Assembly (NCBI RefSeq): GCF_003201775.1
Contig: NZ_QJJZ01000007.1
Coordinates: forward strand, 1 to 64,000
Direction of reading: 5' to 3'
Source: Arenibacter sp. ARW7G5Y1
GTDB lineage: Bacteria; Bacteroidota; Bacteroidia; Flavobacteriales; Flavobacteriaceae
Length of the DNA: 64,000 bases
Each line of letters begins with the position of its first letter. The stretch's first letter is position 1. Made by a program: the position numbers and the translations under genes. Below the pieces are notes generated by a model. The model worked only from the letters and a program-made list of their open reading frames with translations. It ran no database searches and had not been told where the DNA came from. Below, one piece after another: positions 54,368 through 63,386 of the stretch.

Positions 54368-55546
54368 TTAAATTCTGTATTCTTTTAAAATTTGTCTGGC
54401 CAAGCTGCTTTTGTGCACCTCGTCTGCACCGTCATAAATACGGGCAGCGCGTTCGTGCCTGTAGTAAAAAGCTAAAATAGTATCGTCTGTAAGGCCCAAG
54501 GCGCCATGGACTTGAATGGCACGGTCCACTACTTTTTGGAGCACGTTGGCACAGTAAAATTTAATGATGGAAATTTCCTTTCGGGTTTTATAGGCGCCCT
54601 GTGTATCAATTTTTTGTGCAGCATCCTGGATTAGCAATCGGGCGGCATTAATTTCGGCCCGGGATTCGGCAATCCAGTTTTGAACGGTCTGTTTATCGGC
54701 CAATGTTTTTCCATATGCCAATTCCCTTGATAGCGCGCGTTGGCACATTAGGTCAAAAGAGCGTTCACATATGCCCATCCATCGCATGCAATGGTGGATA
54801 CGCCCCGGTCCCAACCTTTTTTGGGCTATGGTAAACCCTTCACCATCGGCCCCCAGAACATTGCTCAATGGTACTTTTGTATTATGGAATTTAATTTCTG
54901 AATGGCTCTCCCAACCACTTCCCGGATGACCCATAACGGGAATATTTCTTATAAACTCCAGACCTGAGGCATTGGTGGGGACAATAACTTGACTTGCTTT
55001 TTTATGCACTTCTGCCGCTTCTGGATTGGTTATCAACATTACAATGGCAAAGGCAGCCCCATCAAAACCTGAAGTAAACCATTTATGACCGTTTATTTCA
55101 TAGTGACCTTCTTTTTTGAAGGCCAGTGTACCCATATTTACCGGATTGGAGCCCGCAAAATTGGGTTCGGTCATAGCGAAACAACTTCTAATATCTCCTG
55201 CTAGAAGAGGTTGGAGGTATGTTTCTTTTTGTTCCTCGGTTCCGAATTCGATCAATATCTCCATGTTGCCCGCATCAGGGGCCTGACAATTAAAACAATA
55301 ATGTCCGTAGGGACTGGCGCCCAAAATCTCGCTGATTTCCCCATGCTGGGAATTGGTGAGTCCCAATCCGCCGTATTCCTTAGGAATCTGAGGTAGCCAA
55401 AGCCCCAAGGCCTTTACTTTTTGGCGCAGTTCATTGAGCTTTGGTAATTTTTCATCCCAGCTGCAATTTAAAATCCAGGGTTCCAAAGGAAATAATTCAT
55501 CCTGAACAAAGGACTTTATCCTATTTTTAATTTCGGTGAAATTCAT
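54368..55546 (-). CDS. Acyl-CoA dehydrogenase, ACAD10/11-like
   Basis: 392 residues, full length. Domain order as usual: helical (1-120, with LWLPQIPKEYGG and GHYCFNCQAPDAGNMEIL), beta (125-230, CFAMTEPNFAGSNPVN, GHKWFTSGFDGAAF) and C-terminal helical (with GPGRIHHCMRWMG, AIQVHGALGL and RIYDGADEVHKSSLAR). The NCxAPDxGNME and DGADEVH segments are those of the ACAD10/11 group. The partner kinase gene follows. With phosphorylated 4-hydroxyacyl-CoA as substrate, the protein would eliminate phosphate rather than dehydrogenate (known for this group), which would need testing here. Confidence 0.93.
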   Translation of the reverse strand: MNFTEIKNRIKSFVQDELFPLEPWILNCSWDEKLPKLNELRQKVKALGLWLPQIPKEYGGLGLTNSQHGEISEILGASPYGHYCFNCQAPDAGNMEILIEFGTEEQKETYLQPLLAGDIRSCFAMTEPNFAGSNPVNMGTLAFKKEGHYEINGHKWFTSGFDGAAFAIVMLITNPEAAEVHKKASQVIVPTNASGLEFIRNIPVMGHPGSGWESHSEIKFHNTKVPLSNVLGADGEGFTIAQKRLGPGRIHHCMRWMGICERSFDLMCQRALSRELAYGKTLADKQTVQNWIAESRAEINAARLLIQDAAQKIDTQGAYKTRKEISIIKFYCANVLQKVVDRAIQVHGALGLTDDTILAFYYRHERAARIYDGADEVHKSSLARQILKEYRI

Positions 55547-55632
55547 CTATTCTGTTTTTTACAGGTTCCGGTCTTTATGTGAAATGAGTTTGGAATACCT
55601 GTGGGATTGGGTATCAATATTTACAAACAGTA

Positions 55633-56967
55633 TTATTTACCTGTAAATTTAGCGGGACGTTTTTCCAAAAAGGCGTTGACACCTTCCTTAAAATCGCTAC
55701 TCCCAAAGGTGGCCACTTGCTTTTCAGCTTCATAAGCAATGGTGTCGTACAAATCGTGTCCCATGGCATAGAACATATCCTCTTTGGTGACGCCAAGGGC
55801 TAGGGTAGGGCGTTTGGCCAATTCATGGGCCCAGGCTTTGGCCGTTTTAAGCAAATCCGAGTCGCCTTGTACCAACTTATTGGTGAGGCCAAGGTCTAAA
55901 CATTCCTTTGCCATTATTTTTTTGCCTTCCACGGCTATTTGCAATGCCTTGCTATATCCGACCTGTCTTGCCAAAAGCCAACTTCCGCCACCGTCGGGGC
56001 CAAGTCCAATATTGATAAAAGCATATAACAGAGCACTGCTTTCGGACATTACCCTTAAATCGCACGCAAGGGCCAAGGAAGCACCTACACCGGCCGCAGT
56101 GCCGTTAATGGCCCCGATAATAGGTTTGCGAAGTGTAAAAAGCGTGCGCATCAGTGGTTGGTAAGTACTGGTAATATATGCCCTCCCTTCCTCGGGTGTA
56201 ATCTGACCAAAGACAGCCATATCCGCACCTGCACAAAACCCCTTGCCGGCCCCCGTAATGACCACGGCACGTATGTCGTCATCTTTTCGGATTAGGTTCA
56301 TGGCCTGGGTGATTCCTTGTACCACATCGTCCGTAACCGCATTGTATCTTGAAGGCCTGTTAAGGGTAATGATTCCGATATCGCTTTCCTTTTCAAAAAG
56401 AACACTCTCATTGATCTTGCTTTCAATTTTTCTAGGTGCGTCTTTGTGGGTTGCGGGATCTGCTTTCCCGTTCTTGGAGTTTGAATAGGCTTGGGCAATA
56501 AATTCGGCTACACATGCCGGTTTTTCTTCGCCCTTAAGCTCAAATACAAGCTTCAATTTGTATTTGGCCCCACCTTCAAAAGGGTTGAATTCCATTAAAG
56601 ACACTCGGGCCCTTAACAAGGCGCCTACAGGGGTGGCATTCATGAACCTTACTTTGTCCAATCCATAATTTACTCCCATGGCAATATCCTTGATCCTGAG
56701 GGTTTCAAAACAAAATTTTGAGGCCAGTGACAGTACTAGAAAGCCATGTGCCACCGTTTTTTTATAAGGAGAATACTTGGCGGATTTTTCAGGGTCTATA
56801 TGAATCCATTGATTATCGTCTGTTGTTTTGGCAAAGGTGTCGATCATATCCTGGGTTATGGTCATCCAATTGGATACCCCCAATTCCTTTCCTTGGTAAC
56901 GGGTCAGATCCGATAACTGTGGAATTTCTGTGGAATAAGCCTCATTGATTGGTTTTTCTTCTGCCAT
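55633..56967 (-). CDS. Fusion of MaoC-like hydratase and enoyl-CoA hydratase/isomerase
   Basis: 444 residues. Residues 1-160 form a MaoC hot-dog domain with the hydratase Asp/His motif DDNQWIHIDPE (Asp51, His56) and HGFLVLSL. A linker (about 163-185) joins a crotonase domain with the oxyanion segments ITGAGKGFCAGADM and NGTAAGVGASLALACDLRV. The two Glu of true enoyl-CoA hydratases are replaced (Ser297 at the first position), while Asp325 in GLGPDGGGSW is kept, as in PaaG-type isomerases. So it may be a hydratase plus isomerase. These are usually separate proteins. It follows the SDR gene by 57 bp. Confidence 0.92.
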   Translation of the reverse strand: MAEEKPINEAYSTEIPQLSDLTRYQGKELGVSNWMTITQDMIDTFAKTTDDNQWIHIDPEKSAKYSPYKKTVAHGFLVLSLASKFCFETLRIKDIAMGVNYGLDKVRFMNATPVGALLRARVSLMEFNPFEGGAKYKLKLVFELKGEEKPACVAEFIAQAYSNSKNGKADPATHKDAPRKIESKINESVLFEKESDIGIITLNRPSRYNAVTDDVVQGITQAMNLIRKDDDIRAVVITGAGKGFCAGADMAVFGQITPEEGRAYITSTYQPLMRTLFTLRKPIIGAINGTAAGVGASLALACDLRVMSESSALLYAFINIGLGPDGGGSWLLARQVGYSKALQIAVEGKKIMAKECLDLGLTNKLVQGDSDLLKTAKAWAHELAKRPTLALGVTKEDMFYAMGHDLYDTIAYEAEKQVATFGSSDFKEGVNAFLEKRPAKFTGK

Positions 56968-57024
56968 TTGGTTGGTTTTTGTCTAATTAAATTGTTTGGT
57001 GTTTGCCGGGCTCTGGCCTGATTG

Positions 57025-57813
57025 CTAATTGAACCCTCCAGCGATCATGTGGCCCCCGTCGGCTGTAAAAATCGACCCGGTACAATAACTGGATGCCTCG
57101 GAAGCCAAAAAACAGGCCAGGCCGGCCATTTCATCCGGAACGGCCATTCTTCCTGCCGGTAAATGGCGTGTTACTTGGTCCAATATTTTTTCGTTTTGCC
57201 ATAGGGCAGAACTAAATTTGGTTTTGATAAGTCCTGGACAAATTGCGTTGGAACGGATACCAAATTTGCCCCATTCCACGGCCTGTGATTTTGTCAACAT
57301 AATTAAAGCCGCCTTACTAACGCTGTACAGCCCCAATCCAGCACTCGGTTTCATTCCTTCAACTGAAGCAATATTGATGATACTCCCGCCTCCGTTTTTT
57401 TTCATAATGGGATAACAAAGGTTGGCCAATAGAAAAGGGGCCTTGGCATTTATATCCATTATTTTGTCAAATAAAGCATTCTCCATAGTATCCAAGGGGC
57501 CATAAAACGGATTGGTAGCGGCATTGTTCACAAGAATATCCACGCCTCCGTAAGCATTTACCGTTTCTTCCACCAGTTCCTTTAATTGGGTTTCATCACC
57601 AACATGGCAGGCTATTCCCAAGGTGTCGAAGCCTTCCGCATTCATATTGTTGGCTACTTCATCAACCGCTTCCTGGCTACGGGAACTAATCACCACCTTG
57701 GCACCGTATTCGGCTAGCCCTCTGGCAATAGATGCACCTATGCCTTTGCTGGCACCCGTTACAATGGCCACTTTGTTCCTTAGATCGAATTTTTGTTTTA
57801 TTCTTGTTTGCAT
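57025..57813 (-). CDS. SDR-family oxidoreductase (acyl-CoA operon)
   Basis: 262 residues, classical SDR. Nucleotide motif TGASKGIGASIARG (19-32), NNAATNP near 96, catalytic Ser/Tyr/Lys with Y-S-V-S-K in GLYSVSKAALIML, and the C-terminal CTGSIFTADGGHMIAGG. It is probably an alcohol or 3-hydroxyacyl-CoA dehydrogenase; ACAD10/11-type routes need such an enzyme. It is the second gene, 50 bp from the first SDR and 57 bp before the MaoC-fusion gene. Confidence 0.93.
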   Translation of the reverse strand: MQTRIKQKFDLRNKVAIVTGASKGIGASIARGLAEYGAKVVISSRSQEAVDEVANNMNAEGFDTLGIACHVGDETQLKELVEETVNAYGGVDILVNNAATNPFYGPLDTMENALFDKIMDINAKAPFLLANLCYPIMKKNGGGSIINIASVEGMKPSAGLGLYSVSKAALIMLTKSQAVEWGKFGIRSNAICPGLIKTKFSSALWQNEKILDQVTRHLPAGRMAVPDEMAGLACFLASEASSYCTGSIFTADGGHMIAGGFN

Positions 57814-57863
57814 CTACTTGTTTTATTGGAGTTCTTATGATATCATAAAGGTATGGGCATACA

Positions 57864-58607
57864 TTAAACAGGCATGGCACCACCATTGGCATGTAGGGTA
57901 TGGCCACTTATAAATCCTGCTTCTTTTGATGCCAGAAACAAATAGGCGTGTCCCATATCTTCCGGGGTGCCGATCCGGCCTACGGGAATCATCGAAATCC
58001 CTGCCTGTATAACATCCTCTGGCATTGAATCCGTCATTTCAGTTTTAATAAAGCCAGGGGCAACGGCATTTACCGTTATGTTGTATTTGCCAACTTCCCT
58101 ACAAAGCGAATGTGTAAAGCCTACTATGGCTGCCTTACTGGCACTGTAGTTGGTTTGCCCAAAAGCGCCATGAAAGGCATTTATGGACGATGCTGAAATT
58201 ATACGTCCATAATTGGCTGCTTTCATGTGGGGTACTACGGATTTAGCAGTAATGTAAAGCGAATCTACATTGACACGCATTACCTGATCCCATTCCTCAC
58301 GACTCATTTTTAGGATAGAACGGTCACGGATAATACCTGCGTTATTGATCAGAACATCAATTCTACCATATTCTTCAATAATCTTGGCAACCGCTCTGTC
58401 TACAGATTCTTGGTCGGTAACATCTACTTTTTGATAAAATATTTTTCCACCGGAGTCCGCAATTACTTTTGCGGTTTGTTGCCCATCTTGTAATACATCC
58501 CATAAGGCCACCGTGGCGCCTTCATTGCAAAATACCTTGCAGATTCCTTCACCAATGCCTCTTGCTCCACCCGTAACGATTACGAGCTGTCCTTCCAGTT
58601 TTTTCAT
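57864..58607 (-). CDS. SDR-family oxidoreductase, FabG-like (first gene of acyl-CoA operon)
   Basis: 247 residues. Motifs: TGGARGIGEGI (12-22), NNAGIIRDRSILKMSREEWD, Y-S-A-S-K in NYSASKAAIVGFTHSLCREV, and C-terminal FISGHTLHANGGAM. It resembles 3-oxoacyl-ACP reductases, but in this operon more likely acts on acyl-CoA or 3-hydroxyacyl-CoA. It is the first gene of the group; a promoter should lie in 58608-58830. No fatty-acid synthesis genes are nearby. Confidence 0.9.
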   Translation of the reverse strand: MKKLEGQLVIVTGGARGIGEGICKVFCNEGATVALWDVLQDGQQTAKVIADSGGKIFYQKVDVTDQESVDRAVAKIIEEYGRIDVLINNAGIIRDRSILKMSREEWDQVMRVNVDSLYITAKSVVPHMKAANYGRIISASSINAFHGAFGQTNYSASKAAIVGFTHSLCREVGKYNITVNAVAPGFIKTEMTDSMPEDVIQAGISMIPVGRIGTPEDMGHAYLFLASKEAGFISGHTLHANGGAMPV

Positions 58608-58771
58608 TTTTATAAAAGTTTGACCGATTTTAATTCAGTAATTTAAAAAACTTTGGAGACAAACTCTAATGAAGTAACAAGTATTATTGGAACTGGAAAG
58701 CTTAAGACCCCCCTATTACCAACATGGGAATTAAAAGTATTGGTAGGCCATATGTGGCTATAGAACCAAAA

Positions 58772-58805
58772 TACCCTAGAAATCAAGAAAATTGATACTA
58801 GGGTA
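58772..58805 (-). terminator. Possible terminator hairpin of the small barrel gene
   Basis: TACCCTAG (58772-58779) and CTAGGGTA (58798-58805) pair perfectly, and ATCAA/TTGAT continue the stem after a mismatch. The minus strand continues ATTTTGG, a weak T-run. It lies 26 bp past the barrel gene stop. Confidence 0.5.
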
Positions 58806-58830
58806 AATGCTATCTTTTATTTCAATTGTT

Positions 58831-59301
58831 TTAGAACTGGTACCTGATACCCAAAGCGATATCCAAATCCAGATCATCGGAATAACTATCGTTAAAACCC
58901 AACTCTGGGCGTATGTCCAAGGACAGCAAAAGAGGAAAATCAAAATTACATTCTATACCTATATCTCCGGCAATAAGGGCAAAGGCACCGTCTCCACCAG
59001 GGGAATCGAAGGAGCCAATTCCCGCACCTGCACCAACATACCAGTTAAACAAACCTTCAATAGGCATTACCCACTGATAGAGTCCGACCAATTTAAAGGC
59101 GTCAACATTGTTGGAATCGCGCCAACCTAGGTCAAATTCGAGCCTGTTGTTATTGGATATAGCTCTTTGATAGGACACTTCCCCTCCAAATCCGTCATTG
59201 TCCCCGAGCCTTAGACCTAGGGCGTTCTTGGCAACTGATTGGGCATTGGCCGCTGCTATGGTCATAGATATAACTGTTAATATACTCAGTATTTTTTTCA
59301 T
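58831..59301 (-). CDS. Small outer-membrane beta-barrel protein
   Basis: 156 residues with signal peptide MKKILSILTVISMTIAAANA. The rest is alternating strands (LRLGDNDGFGGEVSYQRAI, RLEFDLGWRDSNNVDAF, YVGAGAGIGSFDSP) and closes with ALGIRYQF, the C-terminal Phe signature of outer-membrane barrels. About eight strands, as in OmpA-like or DUF6646-type small porins. The role is unknown. Confidence 0.85.
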   Translation of the reverse strand: MKKILSILTVISMTIAAANAQSVAKNALGLRLGDNDGFGGEVSYQRAISNNNRLEFDLGWRDSNNVDAFKLVGLYQWVMPIEGLFNWYVGAGAGIGSFDSPGGDGAFALIAGDIGIECNFDFPLLLSLDIRPELGFNDSYSDDLDLDIALGIRYQF

Positions 59302-59495
59302 GATTTTGAAATTTATTTTTTACAAGATTAAATATGTTGAGGATTTCCCATTGTCCCCATCAAAACAAATTATAACTCCATTGATATTGAAAGGGACCGA
59401 CTTTGGAAAAAGTCAATATTTAATTTTGTTGGGTCATTAATTAAAACTGTAAGACCGAACTTTGGGAATAATAGTTTTTAACTCTCCAACTGATT

Positions 59496-61067
59496 ATGGC
59501 CGACCGCAAACCAAAAAACAAAATAGTTTGGATCATCGCTATTGCAATGGCCCTTATGCTACTTTTATTTGCCGTCCTGCAATTTAGCGCCAAGAGATAT
59601 GTGGAGAATCTCCTGAATAAAAAAATACCAGACCACATTCATTTGGTATATGATAAAATAGAAGTAAACCTACTTACAGGTTCCTTGCTAATAACCGATG
59701 TTACCTTGGATATAAGTAATAGGAACGCTGGTAATGAACATACGGAAATGCATTTGGAAAGCATAAGCATGGAAGGCTTTGGCTATTACAATTATATTTT
59801 GGGAAACACTATTGGGGCCGATAAAATAAAGTTGCTTAACCCCAAGGTGCGTTATTATAACGATAATACGACCAACAAAATTACTTCAGATAAGCCTTTG
59901 GAGACTGGAACAGAGAAGGTTTTTGTTTTGGACCATTTGGAAATTGAGGACGGTGAAATCGTGAATATTCAAAATGAGACAAACACCATAAAATTTACAG
60001 TGGAAAACTTCAATTTGTCTCTGGAAAATCTACAACTGGACAAGGAAACGGTAACTCATAAAATCCCATTTTCCTATGGAGATTACAAATTGAATACAGG
60101 AAAGGTGTATGCTGACCTTGGACCCTATGAAGCGCTTAGCCTAAGTGGTACCAACATCGATAAGAGGGTGTTGCAATTGAGCAATTTATCTTTGAAGTCC
60201 AAGTATAACAAGAGAACTCTCTCCAAAAAATTGGATAAAGAACATGATTACATCGATTTGGAAATCCCTAAGGTCCGGCTGGTGAATATGGATTTCGGAT
60301 TTAGGGCCGAACGTTTTTTCCTGAATACCAAATCGGTCGTCTTCCAAAACCCAAAAATGCAAATCTATCGCGATAAGCTTGTACAGGATGATTACGAACA
60401 AAAAAAACTGTACAGCCAAATGTTACGCGAGTTGCCGATAGATTTAAATATTTCCGAGGTTAGGATCAAGGATGGATATATAGCCTATTCGGAATTGGTG
60501 AAAACAGGAACGGTTCCGGGAGAGATTGTATTTTCCGATCTTAAGGCTTCAATGAGTAATGTTTCCAATATTTATGAAAATGAAGAAAAGACCGAGATTA
60601 TGGCCAAGGCAAAACTGATGGGCGAAGCTCCGATAGAACTAACATGGAATTTTGATTCCAAAGAGGGAAACGATCCATTTTTTGTGTCTGGCGTGGTTAC
60701 CAATTTTAAGTCTAAAAGTATTAATCAATTTCTGAGATCCAATCTTCGTGCGGAGGCCGAGGGCGATGTAGAAGAGCTGTATTTTACGCTTAGTGGCGAT
60801 GCGGTTAGTGCCAGTGGGGATATGAAAATGAACTATGAGGATTTTCGTTTTACGGTCCTTAAAAAGGATAGGATGGGAGTGAACAAATTATTGACTTTCG
60901 TAGGGAATATATTTACCAATGATGGTTCCAAATCAGATAAAATGGGCTATAGATATGGGGAAATATATGCAGAGAGGGATAAAACCAAATCTTTCTTTAA
61001 TTATTTGTGGCTCAATGTAATGGACGGGATGGTAAATACACTTACCGGTGATGGGGAAAAAGATTAA
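59496..61067 (+). CDS. AsmA/DUF748-like single-pass protein
   Basis: 523 residues. One N-terminal transmembrane helix (about 9-29, KIVWIIAIAMALMLLLFAVL), then a periplasmic region of repeating beta structure: VNLLTGSLLITDVTLDI near 55, ISMEGFGYYNYI, FTVENFNLSLENLQL and ATVYADLGPYEALSL-like strands, ending with a conserved FFNYLWLNVMDGMVNTL. The pattern fits the DUF748/AsmA-like lipid transport or envelope proteins. The specific role is unknown. ATG start, with AT-rich leader. 194 bp separate it from the barrel gene, with which it is divergent. Confidence 0.85.
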   Translation: MADRKPKNKIVWIIAIAMALMLLLFAVLQFSAKRYVENLLNKKIPDHIHLVYDKIEVNLLTGSLLITDVTLDISNRNAGNEHTEMHLESISMEGFGYYNYILGNTIGADKIKLLNPKVRYYNDNTTNKITSDKPLETGTEKVFVLDHLEIEDGEIVNIQNETNTIKFTVENFNLSLENLQLDKETVTHKIPFSYGDYKLNTGKVYADLGPYEALSLSGTNIDKRVLQLSNLSLKSKYNKRTLSKKLDKEHDYIDLEIPKVRLVNMDFGFRAERFFLNTKSVVFQNPKMQIYRDKLVQDDYEQKKLYSQMLRELPIDLNISEVRIKDGYIAYSELVKTGTVPGEIVFSDLKASMSNVSNIYENEEKTEIMAKAKLMGEAPIELTWNFDSKEGNDPFFVSGVVTNFKSKSINQFLRSNLRAEAEGDVEELYFTLSGDAVSASGDMKMNYEDFRFTVLKKDRMGVNKLLTFVGNIFTNDGSKSDKMGYRYGEIYAERDKTKSFFNYLWLNVMDGMVNTLTGDGEKD

Positions 61068-61409
61068 TTTTTAACATAAATAACCATGGCTAAAAATTGG
61101 ATGGGAGTTCCAGAAATAGGGGCTACTTTTTTGGATCATACACACGCTCTCCTTCTCTTTCTCTCTTCGGACTGCAATCCTATCTTGAAACAGGCATTAA
61201 AAGCACTGTAGAATGCCTCGCTATTCCTTTTCAAGTAAGGACTCTAAAGCTACCTTATGGCAATGGATTTTTGTTCTTTGTACCATGTTAATCGGATTCC
61301 TATAAACCTTGCCCAAATAGAGCAAATGAAATAATCGTTAGCATCAAGGTTTCTGGTGAAAGCCCCTTAACTTGTATTTATTAACAAAAAATAAAAACAG
61401 TTAAGTATT
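61068..61409. other. Intergenic, one doubtful 41-codon ORF
   Basis: 342 bp. An ATG-started frame at 61086-61211 encodes 41 residues (MAKNWMGVPEIGATFLDHTH...), with no family or ribosome binding site recognised. The promoter of dps should lie at the right end, in an A-rich leader. Confidence 0.5.
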
Positions 61410-61901
61410 ATGGAAACAACACAAGCAACTATCGGAATAAAAAAAGACAATAGAAAAGCCGTAGTGGCAATGCTGGGCAAACTTTTGGCAGATGAGTATT
61501 TGCTATATACCAAATTGCGGAATGCACATTGGAATGTAGAGGGAATAGACTTTCATACCAAACACGTTTTTTTTGAGGAAGAATACAATAAGATAGAGAA
61601 AATTGTAGACGAGGTTGCCGAGAGAATCCGCATGTTGGGGTTTTATTCTCCCGGGACTTTGAACGAATTTTTAAAACTATCACATTTGAAGGATGAAAGC
61701 CCAAAAAAGAACGATAGTTCCAGTTTTATGGAAGTTTTATTGGAAGATCATGAGACAATTATCAAGTTCATTAGAAAAAGTATCAGTGAAAATGCGGAGG
61801 AGCACAATGACGAGGGTACCGCCGATTTTATAACCGGAATCATGCAATTACATGAGCAAATGTCCTGGATGTTAAGGGCTTCCCTCAAGACCTTTAAATA
61901 G
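61410..61901 (+). CDS. dps: Dps-family DNA-protecting ferritin-like protein
   Basis: 163 residues. The ferroxidase residues are at the right spacing: His40 in NAHWNVEG, His52 in HTKHVFFEEE, Asp67 and Glu71 in IVDEVAERI. The spacing 12-15-4 equals that of known Dps proteins. It forms a 12-mer that stores iron using peroxide and protects DNA. It has its own intrinsic terminator 28 bp downstream. Confidence 0.96.
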   Translation: METTQATIGIKKDNRKAVVAMLGKLLADEYLLYTKLRNAHWNVEGIDFHTKHVFFEEEYNKIEKIVDEVAERIRMLGFYSPGTLNEFLKLSHLKDESPKKNDSSSFMEVLLEDHETIIKFIRKSISENAEEHNDEGTADFITGIMQLHEQMSWMLRASLKTFK

Positions 61902-61929
61902 GCGATTGGACTTTTTAAATTATTGAAAA

Positions 61930-61958
61930 ACGGCGGGAATTTATCCTGCCGTTTTTTT
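61930..61958 (+). terminator. Intrinsic terminator of dps
   Basis: ACGGCGGGA and TCCTGCCGT (one G-T pair) form a stem with an ATTTA-like loop, followed by seven T on the plus strand and preceded by A run, so it can also act on the minus strand. Standard terminator. Confidence 0.88.
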
Positions 61959-62075
61959 GTAAAATATGGGAGTTTAAGCGCAGTCTCGAACATTCAGTAA
62001 TTAATATTCCGTAGCCAGTGATGATGGGAATTGGAGAGTCAAATGGGATGTGTGGGTTGGGACCTATTTGATAAA

Positions 62076-62102
62076 ACAAAAAAACCAGTCTAAAGACTGG
62101 TT
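62076..62102 (-). terminator. Intrinsic terminator of the AraC gene
   Basis: AACCAGTC (62083-62090) and GACTGGTT (62095-62102) pair perfectly around TAAA. On the minus strand it ends in a run of seven T (A run at 62076-62082). It is 25 bp past the AraC stop. Confidence 0.9.
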
Positions 62103-62126
62103 GTGTAAATAAACTTATTAAATATA

Positions 62127-63158
62127 TCAGGCTGTAACAGCTAACGAATTTTGATGGTCCTGATAATGTTTAGGACTACAACTGTATTTTTCTTTGAATA
62201 TTTTGGAGAAGTAGCTTCTGCTAGTTAGGCCAACACTATATACTATTTCTGAAATGTTGAGGTCGGAAGTTTTAATAAGGTGTTCTGCGGTCTCCACCCT
62301 TACATTCCTAATGTAATCAGTTACCGTTCTATCGAATAGCAGTTTAAAACCTTCCTGTAGTTTTGCTGGTGAAAGACCGGATTTGTTGCTAAGATATTTC
62401 AGGCTATATTGAATTTCCGGATAGTTCTTAATAAAATTGGACAGCTCTTTTATATCATCCATTTCATCTTTGGTCAAGGAACCGAAATTATTTTTTGCTT
62501 TCTTTTTATCTTCCTTGTGTTGTTGGATTTCCATGGCCAAAATAACGTGCACAATACCTTTTATCAATAGGTTTCGGACCAGTCCTTTTTGGGTGATGGC
62601 CCCTAACTGCTGCATTTTTTCGGCTATTTTAAGATTATAGGAACCAGTGTAGGCAAAAATGTTCTGTCCTGATTTGGGCATAAATGTTCTAAGTAACTGA
62701 TTTCTCAGTAGGTCGGTATCATCATCATCTTGGGCAACTTCATGGGTGTCTACCATTATATTGGAAAGCTTAACCACTTCATTTTTCCTAAAGAACAAGG
62801 TCGTGGCCTTGCTAGGGTCACTGGAAAAGATTCCTGTTTGGAATTGGTTCAGAAGTCTTTTTTCTCCTTTGATACCGAAACTATGACTAATTTTTCCCTT
62901 GGCACAGTACATAAAGTGAATAGGGTTGGTAATTGGCATATTATTGATGAGAAGCATATCTTCCTTAAAGACAATGTCATATTCCATAAAGGAAATATTG
63001 TTCTTAAAGGAAACTCCGCTTATGACACCGCTGACCAAATTATTGTCAAGTTCTAAATTGTACTCCTGTGGGCGAATTTTTAACGTTCCCCCCAAGTCTT
63101 GTTGTAACTGATTAAATATGTTGGCTATGTTGTTCGTTTTAAGATATACAATTTTCAT
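62127..63158 (-). CDS. AraC-family transcriptional regulator
   Basis: 343 residues. The N-terminal ~200 residues form an unidentified sensor region (beta-rich, ITNPIHFMYCAKGKISHSFG). The C-terminal AraC HTH is at about 240-335: IQYSLKYLSNKSGLSPAKLQ, then NVRVETAEHLIKTSDLNISE and YSVGLTSRSYFSKIFKEKYS. The P-K-H-Y end is standard. It is downstream of two short stress-type genes on the same strand, 25 bp from the membrane protein, so it may regulate them. Inducer unknown. Confidence 0.93.
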   Translation of the reverse strand: MKIVYLKTNNIANIFNQLQQDLGGTLKIRPQEYNLELDNNLVSGVISGVSFKNNISFMEYDIVFKEDMLLINNMPITNPIHFMYCAKGKISHSFGIKGEKRLLNQFQTGIFSSDPSKATTLFFRKNEVVKLSNIMVDTHEVAQDDDDTDLLRNQLLRTFMPKSGQNIFAYTGSYNLKIAEKMQQLGAITQKGLVRNLLIKGIVHVILAMEIQQHKEDKKKAKNNFGSLTKDEMDDIKELSNFIKNYPEIQYSLKYLSNKSGLSPAKLQEGFKLLFDRTVTDYIRNVRVETAEHLIKTSDLNISEIVYSVGLTSRSYFSKIFKEKYSCSPKHYQDHQNSLAVTA

Positions 63159-63183
63159 GTTTCCGTATTTTAGAATTATTACT

Positions 63184-63330
63184 TTATTTGTCTCTTATTA
63201 CCCTAGCAATAAATAGTACCACAGCAAGTAGGAGGAGCAGGTGTATTAAAAAGCCTACGTTTACTATAAAAAAGCCAATGGCCCATAGAAAGAGCAATAG
63301 TATTGCTGCGATTATCAATATTTTGGACAT
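63184..63330 (-). CDS. Small membrane protein, DUF5670/lmo0937-like
   Basis: 48 residues from the ATG at 63330 (an ATG at 63345 would add five residues). Reading MSKILIIAAILLLFLWAIG, then NVGFLIHLLLLLAVVLFIARVI, it has two transmembrane helices separated by a short NVG loop. This is the pattern of the lmo0937/DUF5670 small membrane proteins, commonly upregulated in stress and accompanied by AraC or YtxH genes in flavobacteria. It was found by reading because it is short. Confidence 0.8.
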   Translation of the reverse strand: MSKILIIAAILLLFLWAIGFFIVNVGFLIHLLLLLAVVLFIARVIRDK

Positions 63331-63386
63331 TTTCTTTTTTATCATAATTAAGCCACTTGGTCTTACCGATTAAATGGATATCTATC

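Noticed and set aside
61086-61211. 41-codon frame between the AsmA-like gene and dps
   Set aside because: Composition is ambiguous, no family recognised and no leader sequence.
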